Assembly (NCBI GenBank): GCA_023270015.1
Contig: JAGDXZ010000050.1
Coordinates: forward strand, 1-32,916
DNA: 32,916 nt
Origin: Microcaldota archaeon
GTDB taxonomy: Archaea; Micrarchaeota; Micrarchaeia; Micrarchaeales; CABMGC01
Reading direction: 5' to 3'
Shown: piece after piece, positions 25,814-32,916 of the stretch
How positions within the stretch are numbered: the first letter of the stretch is position 1
Layout: the number at the start of each line of letters is the position of its first letter
The notes under the pieces: generated by a model
What the model was told of the DNA's origin: nothing
The model's input: the letters and a program-made list of their open reading frames with translations, nothing else
The model's database searches: none
Program-made: the position numbers and the translations under genes

Positions 25814-27427
25814 ACGAAGCGTGAGGTTTACTTCTGGATACTGCTTGTAGTGGCAATATTGGGCGCTGCCCTTTATCTGAGGCTTTTCTATCAGCCGGCA
25901 GTGAGTATAGTCCTTACCTCACCTACAAACATTAGCCTCTATCCGTATCAGCTAGCAGAGATTCCGATAAAGGTTTTAAACAACGGCGGAACACCGATAA
26001 GGAATATGAGTATTGGGGTATATGTCAATTCTACCCTCAACACATTATACAAAGTTACTCTTCCTCCAGGGAAGTTTGTGTTTCTCAATTTTACCTATGT
26101 ACCGTCTTTCAACTCTACTTTCGAAATAACAGCAGTTGCAGACCCTGGAAGGCTTTATGACATAATCGACAGGCCTCTTGCAAGGTCTACAACTTATCTT
26201 CACGTTGCTAAGGCCGAAGAGCCAAGCGCGTATGCGATGCTTCCTGCAGGCAACATAGTAGCAGAGAAGATCGAGCATTTAAATGCCGGCGGCTATGCGC
26301 TAGCAAGTTATCTTAATGCAACATACGGCCTTACAAGGATAAAGCTTACTAATGTGTCTTATTTCAACAATTTTCTAGACTCTATTTTGCAGTATGTGCT
26401 CACAAATGTTAGGCAGCTTGCTGCTGCCGATGCAACCTATGCTAATGGTACTTCCGCTTCCGCGGTTTGGATTATGGGTTTCTTATCCCCAAATCTCACA
26501 AACACAGCAGCGCTCATAAACGGGCTCAAGGCTGAGAATATAAGCGTAGCCGGAAAGCAAGTTACTGTAGTTTACTTTCCAAACGACACGACCCTCTGTA
26601 GTTACTATTCGCAAGGTTGGCTTAAGATGCTGTTGGCAAGGCCAGGCAATTGCACAAGCATGTTGTCTGCAAAGCGCGCGAGCTCTGTTCTGCTATCAAG
26701 CTTCTATTCCAACACTGCAATAGCTAATGCAATTAACCTTGGCAATTATTCACTAGTAACTCCAGAAGGCGAAAAGGCAGGGGCTTTTGCGCTTCTAGAT
26801 AATGCGTCTTTTCTCTACTCAACCATATCTTCAAATTCCTTGGCTTATGAAGAGCCCGTTTGTTACGGCCTTATAACAAACACCTCAAATGTTAGCTACT
26901 GCTCGCAATACCTATTTCCAAAGAACAACACCTTTGTAGGAACAAACGCTCTTATGAGGACTACTGCATACATAGGCAATTACAACCTTTCAGTATTTTC
27001 TCTACTTAGCTCCTCTTACCTGCTACAGCAAGTGCCGATAAACATAGGTATAATAAGGGGCTTTGAAATAGAAGGAAAGCCTTTGATGTTTAGCTCAGGT
27101 ATAACAAACATGTGCTCATTCAACAATACCTTCTCATGCTCGAACGTAAGCTTCCTCAACGGGAACCTTTATTTCAGCCTTAAGAATCTAAACTCTACCT
27201 TGCATATTCTTAACGCATCCTGCTATTTGCTTCCGCCTTACAAACCCAAGCCTGTAAATGTGACATTGGCAAAAGGCCAGGTTGTGAACATGAGCATTCC
27301 TTGCTACGACCTTGGCAAAAGCATTACCGGCCTTGCGCTCAATCTCAGGCTTTTTGTAGGCATAGGCTATTCAATAAATTCAACAAACCACGAGATAATA
27401 GGGAGAGCTTACATTCCGATAGGCTGA
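25814..27427 (+). CDS. Membrane-anchored, sequon-rich extracellular protein, apparently initiated at ACG (25814)
   Basis: Frame from the TAG at 25811 reads (T/M)KREVYFWILLVVAILGAALYLRLFYQPAV, a complete N-terminal signal anchor; about 25 N-x-S/T sequons; first canonical start (GTG 25850) lies inside the TM helix. Confidence 0.7.
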   Translation, partial: TKREVYFWILLVVAILGAALYLRLFYQPAVSIVLTSPTNISLYPYQLAEIPIKVLNNGGTPIRNMSIGVYVNSTLNTLYKVTLPPGKFVFLNFTYVPSFNSTFEITAVADPGRLYDIIDRPLARSTTYLHVAKAEEPSAYAMLPAGNIVAEKIEHLNAGGYALASYLNATYGLTRIKLTNVSYFNNFLDSILQYVLTNVRQLAAADATYANGTSASAVWIMGFLSPNLTNTAALINGLKAENISVAGKQVTVVYFPNDTTLCSYYSQGWLKMLLARPGNCTSMLSAKRASSVLLSSFYSNTAIANAINLGNYSLVTPEGEKAGAFALLDNASFLYSTISSNSLAYEEPVCYGLITNTSNVSYCSQYLFPKNNTFVGTNALMRTTAYIGNYNLSVFSLLSSSYLLQQVPINIGIIRGFEIEGKPLMFSSGITNMCSFNNTFSCSNVSFLNGNLYFSLKNLNSTLHILNASCYLLPPYKPKPVNVTLAKGQVVNMSIPCYDLGKSITGLALNLRLFVGIGYSINSTNHEIIGRAYIPIG

Positions 27428-27457
27428 CATGCCCGCAGAGGCCGTTTGAGGGGAAGC

Positions 27458-30217
27458 ATGGACTTATACGCTTCGTTTTTAGCAAAATACGGCACCTTTA
27501 CTTCTATTCAGCGCCTTGCAATGCCGATCATCGAAAGCAAGGAAAACTGCCTAATCATAGCCCCTACAGGCAGCGGCAAGACAGAAGCGGCAATGCTGCC
27601 TTTGTTTTCCAGGCTTGGAAGGGAAGAGGAGAAGAGGGGAAAAGGAATACGGGTAATCTACATTACTCCTCTGCGTGCGCTCAATAGGGACTTGCTTAAG
27701 AGGCTCAAGTGGCTTGCGTCAGAAGCAGGGATAAGCATAGCGGTAAGGCATGGCGACACACCGCAGTCAGAAAGGCAGCAGCAAGCGGCAAATCCGCCTG
27801 CAGTTCTTATCACCACTCCAGAAAGCCTACAAAATCTTTTCCTTTCAGAGAGGCTCAGGAAAGCACTTGCGAATGTAGAGGCTGTTGTGGTTGACGAAGT
27901 GCATGAACTTTTTCCAAACAAAAGAGGCGCACAGCTTGCTATTGCTTTGGAGAGGCTTGCTGTTTATGCAGGCAACTTCCAGAGAATAGGGATAAGCGCA
28001 ACCATAGGGAATGTGGAAGAGGCAAAGGCATGGCTTTTTGGCAAAAGACCTTGCAAAATAGCAAAATCAGAAGAGGTAAAAGAGCTGCAAGTAGACATAG
28101 AAATGCCGCTTAAGCCTAAAGAGGCCTACGCCTCTTTTAGAAAGCAGTTCGGCCTTAATGATTCTGCGTTGGCAAGGATAGAGCGTATTGCCGAGCTCAT
28201 AAGAAATTCAAACTCTCTCCTTCTTTTTGCAAACACAAGACAGGTCGTAGAATCTTTGGGAAACAAGCTTATCGCTTTCGACAAACAATATGGCTTTGGA
28301 GGCATAGGAGTACACCACAGCTCGCTAGACAAAAGCGAAAGGATTGCTGTAGAGGAGGCGTTCAAGAACGGTAAAATAAAGAGCATAATAGCAACAAGCT
28401 CATTAGAACTAGGCATTGATATCGGAACTGTGGACATGGTTGTGCAATATGGTTCTCCAAAACAAGCTACAAGACTTGTGCAGAGAATTGGCAGGGGCAG
28501 GCACAGGGAACAAATCGCATCGCGAGGTAGTATAATAGTCTCCACAGCCCTAGAGGCTCTAGAATCTCTCGCAATATTGGAGCAGGCAAAGAAGGGCGAG
28601 CTTGAACAATACCATGTACAAGCCAAAGCGGCAGACGTGGTGATAAACCAGCTGTGTGGCATGGTGCTGGAAAGGAAGGAAGTAAGCAAAGACGAAGCCT
28701 ATTCTATAATAACGTCAGCATTCCCTTTTGCACAAATGACAAGAGATGAGTTCTATAAAATAGTGCAATTTGCGTTAGAACAGAGGCTCATTAAAGAAGT
28801 GGGCGGTAAACTAGGCCAGGGTTCCAGGACTAGAAGCTACTTCTATGCAAACATAAGCACAATACCCGAAAATGCCAAATACACAGTGATAGAATCCGTA
28901 ACCAACAAGGTCATTGGTTTTCTTGATGAAGAGTTTGTTGCAAACTACCTAGACGAGGGCGTTGTTTTCATAACCAAGGGCATGCCTTGGAGGGTAATAA
29001 GCATAGATGGCTATTTGATAAAAGTTGAGCAAAGCAGCCAAGTAGAGGCAGCAATACCTGATTGGGAGGGCGAAGATTTGCCAGTTACTAGAAAAACTGC
29101 AGAGGCCGTTTTTGAAATGCTTGATTCAGGAAAAATTCAGGCAGATTGGCTCGACATAAATTCTCTCAGCGCGATCAAGAAACTTAGGAATGAGCAATCA
29201 AGATATTTGCTGCCTTCTTTAAGAAAGGTTGTTGTTGAAAACACTGACGAGGCCTCTGTAGCGTTGATTCCTGCGGGTAAGCAGGCCAATGAGCTCATAG
29301 CGAGGCTTATCTCCTTTGCCATATCTGCGGCAGGATACGAGGTATCGGCAGCTGCTACGCCCTATGCAGTAATAGTAAGGTTTGGCAATTCGATAAAAAG
29401 GCCAGACCTTATCCGGCTTTTGACAAGTGGCAGCCTTCTAAACCTCCTAGACGGCGACGCGTATCTTATCAACTCAGATGTTTTCAGGTATAGACTAGTG
29501 CAAGTGGCTAAGCTTTCAGGAGTTGTCGAGAAAAATGCAGTGCTAACAAGGCGCGACACTACAAGGCTTGTAAACTTCTATAAAGGGACTCCCCTTTTTG
29601 AAGAGGCTAAAAGAGATACTCTTGCCAATTACTTTGATTTGAATGCTGCAAAGGAGATTCTGGAGAAAATAAAGAAAAAAGAGATTGAAGTCAGCGTCGT
29701 AGAGGGCTTATCTCCTTTCTCCAAGGAAGTAATAAGCAGTGCGTTTGCATATGCTGAGCTTTTGATAGAACCGCGCAGCGAGAGTGAAATAGAGGAGCTT
29801 AGGAAAGAAATAGTGGGAAAGCAGGTAGAGCTCCTTTGCACCTATTGCGGCTTTGCCTTCTTCCATGAGATAAAGGAGAAGGATGAAGAGATCAAGTGCC
29901 CCAAGTGCAGAAGTCCGATGCTCTGCTTTTACTCCGATTCCAGAGCAGGGATAATGGAAAAGAAGAAAAGGGGCAAGGAGCTTAGCGAAAAAGAAGAAGA
30001 GGAGTACGCAAGTATGGTAAAAGAGGCAGGGCTTGTAAGCTCCTACTCAAACAGGGCGCTCATAGCCCTTTCCACTTATGGCATAGGCTTTTCTACAGCC
30101 TCAAGAATCCTCAGGCTATCAAGGAAAACATACAGTGAGCTGTTTGTGGACTTGCTGATTGCACAGAAGAATTTCATACGCACAAAGAAATATTGGCAAG
30201 AAAGGTCAAAGCTTTAG
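27458..30217 (+). CDS. Lhr-like superfamily 2 DNA/RNA helicase with C-terminal Zn ribbon
   Basis: APTGSGKTEAAMLPL, VVDEVHEL, GISATIG, TSSLELGIDIG, RLVQRIGRGRHR; CTYCGF...CPKCRSPM. ATG 27458 preceded by GAGGGGA; the track start 27446 is an upstream TTG. Confidence 0.93.
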   Translation: MDLYASFLAKYGTFTSIQRLAMPIIESKENCLIIAPTGSGKTEAAMLPLFSRLGREEEKRGKGIRVIYITPLRALNRDLLKRLKWLASEAGISIAVRHGDTPQSERQQQAANPPAVLITTPESLQNLFLSERLRKALANVEAVVVDEVHELFPNKRGAQLAIALERLAVYAGNFQRIGISATIGNVEEAKAWLFGKRPCKIAKSEEVKELQVDIEMPLKPKEAYASFRKQFGLNDSALARIERIAELIRNSNSLLLFANTRQVVESLGNKLIAFDKQYGFGGIGVHHSSLDKSERIAVEEAFKNGKIKSIIATSSLELGIDIGTVDMVVQYGSPKQATRLVQRIGRGRHREQIASRGSIIVSTALEALESLAILEQAKKGELEQYHVQAKAADVVINQLCGMVLERKEVSKDEAYSIITSAFPFAQMTRDEFYKIVQFALEQRLIKEVGGKLGQGSRTRSYFYANISTIPENAKYTVIESVTNKVIGFLDEEFVANYLDEGVVFITKGMPWRVISIDGYLIKVEQSSQVEAAIPDWEGEDLPVTRKTAEAVFEMLDSGKIQADWLDINSLSAIKKLRNEQSRYLLPSLRKVVVENTDEASVALIPAGKQANELIARLISFAISAAGYEVSAAATPYAVIVRFGNSIKRPDLIRLLTSGSLLNLLDGDAYLINSDVFRYRLVQVAKLSGVVEKNAVLTRRDTTRLVNFYKGTPLFEEAKRDTLANYFDLNAAKEILEKIKKKEIEVSVVEGLSPFSKEVISSAFAYAELLIEPRSESEIEELRKEIVGKQVELLCTYCGFAFFHEIKEKDEEIKCPKCRSPMLCFYSDSRAGIMEKKKRGKELSEKEEEEYASMVKEAGLVSSYSNRALIALSTYGIGFSTASRILRLSRKTYSELFVDLLIAQKNFIRTKKYWQERSKL

Positions 30218-30445
30218 CTTCTCAGCGGGTATTTCGAGCACTTTAGCAATCTCGTTCTTGTCTGCCGCGTTGACCTTCTCCGCCAGTACCTCAAGATGGT
30301 TTATGTTGCACTTCCTTGGCTTTGGCCTAAGCTCTGTTACTATGCTCACAAAATTATCATCTATTACCTTTACAATCACTGCCTTCCTGCCTGCATCTCT
30401 TCCATACTTCTTTATACATACCCTTCCTTCTTCGATTAGTCTCAT
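30206..30445 (-). CDS. rpl14e: Ribosomal protein eL14 (L14e)
   Basis: GRVCIKKYGRDAGRKAVIVKVIDDNFVSIV...KCNINHLEVL. Confidence 0.93.
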   Translation of the reverse strand: MRLIEEGRVCIKKYGRDAGRKAVIVKVIDDNFVSIVTELRPKPRKCNINHLEVLAEKVNAADKNEIAKVLEIPAEKLKL

Positions 30446-31002
30446 TTTCTCACCTTCCTAATTTTTTCTAGCACAGTCTCTGCAACCTTGTCAGCAGAAA
30501 GCTGGTTAACATCAAGCACAATGTGGAAAGGAGAAAAATCAGAGCCTAGGTGTATGCCGTAAAGCTTTTCATAAAGATCCTTGTTCTCAATGTCTCTTTG
30601 CTTTATTATCTCCTTAGCTTCTTCCAAGCTTATGCCATCTCTCTGCGAAAGCCTCTTAGCCCTTTCCTCCGGGCTCGCCTCGAGCCATATCTTGATGCCA
30701 AAGTCGGTAAGCCAAGGTAGCGTGTAGCTTGTTATCACAACATCCCCTTTTGATGCAAGTTCTATGAGCCGTTTGTCAACCTCCATGTCGTATTCGGGAT
30801 TAGACGCCCTTTCGTGCAGGAACTTCATGCCGTCAGGCGTGTCCCACCAGTTCGCAGTAGCTGGCTTGTAGCCGTGTTCTTTTGCTAGCTCGATGAGTAT
30901 TTGCGAGCCACTAGCAGTTTTCAAGCCAAGCTCTTTTGCTAGCTTCTCAGCAAGCGTTGTTTTGCCGCTAGCTGGCAGACCAGAGATAAGTACGCACTCC
31001 AT
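30442..31002 (-). CDS. cmk: Cytidylate kinase, archaeal type
   Basis: ISGLPASGKTTLAEKLAKELGLKTASGSQI; located between eL34 and eL14. Confidence 0.9.
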   Translation of the reverse strand: MECVLISGLPASGKTTLAEKLAKELGLKTASGSQILIELAKEHGYKPATANWWDTPDGMKFLHERASNPEYDMEVDKRLIELASKGDVVITSYTLPWLTDFGIKIWLEASPEERAKRLSQRDGISLEEAKEIIKQRDIENKDLYEKLYGIHLGSDFSPFHIVLDVNQLSADKVAETVLEKIRKVRK

Positions 31003-31010
31003 TCAAAAAC

Positions 31011-31337
31011 CTAGTGCGCCATCATTTGCAGCACATAGTTCCTTTCCTTTAGCCCTATGTCATTTAGCTTCATCTCGCCATGCTCTATCCTGCTCGCTAG
31101 CGTAACTACCCTCGCTGTGCACCTGCTGCAGAGCACTCCGCCAAATAACCTCTCTACGCTTTTCCTACTTTTCCCTCTCAGCTTGCTTGTTACGCTTATT
31201 CCGTTTATTTCAGCGCCGCAGATTGCGCATCTTGGCAATGCATGTGCTTTCCTCTCGTAGTGTATTACGTGCCTTCCTTTTGGCGTTACCCTGTCGAGCC
31301 TCCTTACGCTCCTTGATCTATTTTTAGGTTGTGGCAA
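31011..31337 (-). CDS. rpl34e: Ribosomal protein eL34 (L34e)
   Basis: MPQPKNRSRSVRRLDRVTPKGRHVIHYERKAHALPRCAICG...GGVLCSRC. Confidence 0.94.
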   Translation of the reverse strand: MPQPKNRSRSVRRLDRVTPKGRHVIHYERKAHALPRCAICGAEINGISVTSKLRGKSRKSVERLFGGVLCSRCTARVVTLASRIEHGEMKLNDIGLKERNYVLQMMAH

Positions 31338-31375
31338 TTCAAAGCACCTCTAGAATGGTTAAGGTTAAGCAAAAG

Positions 31376-31385
31376 CTTATATATT
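31376..31385 (+). promoter_or_regulatory. TATA-like promoter for the mini-ORF/PDO transcript
   Basis: CTTATATATT centred ~25 nt upstream of ATG 31406. Confidence 0.5.
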
Positions 31386-31448
31386 AATTTAAGCATAAAA
31401 TTAAAATGCTTAGCATATTGCTAGGCGATTTCTGAGTTAGGTGGTTTT

Positions 31449-32105
31449 TTGGCAATTATTGGAGACAAGGATGCAGCATACTTGCGCGATCTGTTCAGCA
31501 AGAAGATGAAGGGGGAGGTAAACCTGATACTTTTTACCAGCGATTCAGGCGAATGCCAGTTGTGCGATAAGACACTAGAGCTCATGAAAGAGGTAGCCTC
31601 GCTCAGCGACAAGATAAAGCTCACTGTTTACGATATCAAAAAGAATGAGAGGGAGGCAAAGTTTTTAGAGGTTGACAAGGTGCCTGCGCTGATAATCGGG
31701 GGCAAGAAAATATATCCTGCCTATTACTTCGGCATGCCTTACGGCCACGAGTTTGCGGCACTTGTTAACGACATATTGGTTGCTTCAAACTCCGAAACTA
31801 CTTTGAAAAATTCAACAAAGGAAAAGATAAGGGGAATAAGCAAAAAACTCAACATAATGGTATTTGTTACCCCCACATGCCCATACTGCCCAATAGCGGT
31901 GCACATGGCGCACCAGTTTGCAATAGAGAACAGCAACATAAAGGCTCAGATGATAGAAGCGATGGAGTTTCCAGAGCTTGCTGACAAATACGGCGTCATG
32001 GCTGTTCCAAAAATTGTGATAAACGACGCTGTGGAGTTTGAAGGTGCGGTGCCTGAGGAAATGTTTTTGGAGTATATCGACGAAGCAGTAAAAAAGGCTC
32101 AGTAA
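31449..32105 (+). CDS. Glutaredoxin-like protein disulfide oxidoreductase (PDO; two thioredoxin folds)
   Basis: Two CxxC sites (ECQLCDK and TCPYCPIA), repeated cis-Pro regions (KVPALII, AVPKIVI); TTG start with AGGTGG-tttt. Confidence 0.92.
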   Translation: MAIIGDKDAAYLRDLFSKKMKGEVNLILFTSDSGECQLCDKTLELMKEVASLSDKIKLTVYDIKKNEREAKFLEVDKVPALIIGGKKIYPAYYFGMPYGHEFAALVNDILVASNSETTLKNSTKEKIRGISKKLNIMVFVTPTCPYCPIAVHMAHQFAIENSNIKAQMIEAMEFPELADKYGVMAVPKIVINDAVEFEGAVPEEMFLEYIDEAVKKAQ

Positions 32106-32117
32106 CCTTGCTAATCG

Positions 32118-32786
32118 CTAATAGAAGCTGAGCTGTTTTAGGCGTGTGTCTTTGTTTCTAGAAAGGTTATCTGCCTTTCTTAGCGTAGACTCGATTTCTT
32201 CTTTTATTTCGCTGTTGAATTTTCCTTCTTGCGACACCATATAGTAGGATTTTCTTTTTAACTCTTTTAGATCTTTAGAATTAAGGTTGTAATAATTCAG
32301 AAATACACTGACGGAGTTGATAGGCTTTCCATCATAGAGGCGCACAACCTCGTGGTTCTGAATTATTTGAGCATTCCTGTCTGTTAATATTATTGCATAA
32401 GCTATCGCTTGCTTAAGGTCTTCGCTATGATCTCTCGATTTGTCCTCAATTACTGTTATTTCCACCCCGCCATTTTTGTGTTTTACCACTACAGCATCAG
32501 GCGTGCCTCTTAGCCCATATGTCGGGCTGCATATAAATGCCGAAAATATGATGTCTTTGCCAGAGCGTATGCTTTCAGTTATTCCTTGCGGAGAAATTTC
32601 TTTCGGAGATGTTTTCAAATTGCGCATGTTAGCCAATCTTTCATGATCTATAATGCCTAATATTGGGTGTATGTAGTTTGGTATGTGATTTCCTTCATTT
32701 GCGCCAATCTGTGCAAGACTGCCTGCCCCTACACAAACTTTTTTAAATCCGCAGTTTTCGCAGATTCCGTTGAATGGCTCCCCCGT
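32118..32786 (-). CDS. Cas4/RecB-like PD-(D/E)XK nuclease with N-terminal Cys cluster, apparently initiated at ACG (32786)
   Basis: GLRGTPDAVVV...VEITVIEDKSRDHSEDLKQAIAYAIIL (D, E-x-K, Q-x3-Y motifs). Upstream extension on the minus strand reads GEPFNGICENCGFKKVCVGAGSLAQIGANEGNHIPNYIHPILGIIDHERLANMRN; no ATG/GTG/TTG until TTG 32636. Confidence 0.7.
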   Translation of the reverse strand, partial: TGEPFNGICENCGFKKVCVGAGSLAQIGANEGNHIPNYIHPILGIIDHERLANMRNLKTSPKEISPQGITESIRSGKDIIFSAFICSPTYGLRGTPDAVVVKHKNGGVEITVIEDKSRDHSEDLKQAIAYAIILTDRNAQIIQNHEVVRLYDGKPINSVSVFLNYYNLNSKDLKELKRKSYYMVSQEGKFNSEIKEEIESTLRKADNLSRNKDTRLKQLSFY

Positions 32787-32916
32787 AAAGCCACCATGAT
32801 ATATTGTCTGCGGGATTAATATTTCTTTTTATAATGTTGAGCTTGCTTAGAGGAGAGGCCACTAAAAGCAACAAATAGAAAAGATTTATAAATGATAAAA
32901 ATAATAAACTACTACG

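Noticed and set aside
1-32916. CRISPR array associated with the Cas4-like gene
   Set aside because: No regularly spaced repeats or other cas-like ORFs visible in the window.

Overview
Archaeal chromosomal segment, gene-dense, ~33 kb. The Micrarchaeota/DPANN-like affinity is inferred only from gene content and style. Information-processing and housekeeping genes dominate: C-terminus of PCNA, MCM helicase, presenilin-type intramembrane protease, an HTH-grpE-dnaK-dnaJ operon, glutamate dehydrogenase, eS26, an EMC3/DUF106-like insertase, archaeal adenylate kinase, two FtsZ paralogues, SecE, tRNA-Cys(GCA), LeuRS, DHH phosphoesterase, prefoldin, APRT, an Lhr-like helicase, eL14-cmk-eL34, a protein disulfide oxidoreductase, and a Cas4/RecB-like nuclease. 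The most notable observations are: (1) three genes (LeuRS, a sequon-rich surface protein, and the Cas4-like nuclease) whose frames have no usable ATG/GTG/TTG start, but each has an in-frame ACG 3-4 nt after a Shine-Dalgarno-like GTGG/GGTGA motif; (2) a 53-bp, 52/53-identical direct repeat of the 3' end of apt flanking a ~1.4 kb segment with one orphan gene, resembling a small inserted cargo cassette; (3) a nuclease with the C-x2-C-x5-C Fe-S-type signature N-terminal to its PD-(D/E)XK core; (4) a degenerate RpiB-fold protein with a Q-rich tail coupled to an HTH gene; (5) a short leaderless mini-ORF ahead of a TTG-initiated redox gene. No CRISPR array, rRNA or transposase was seen.
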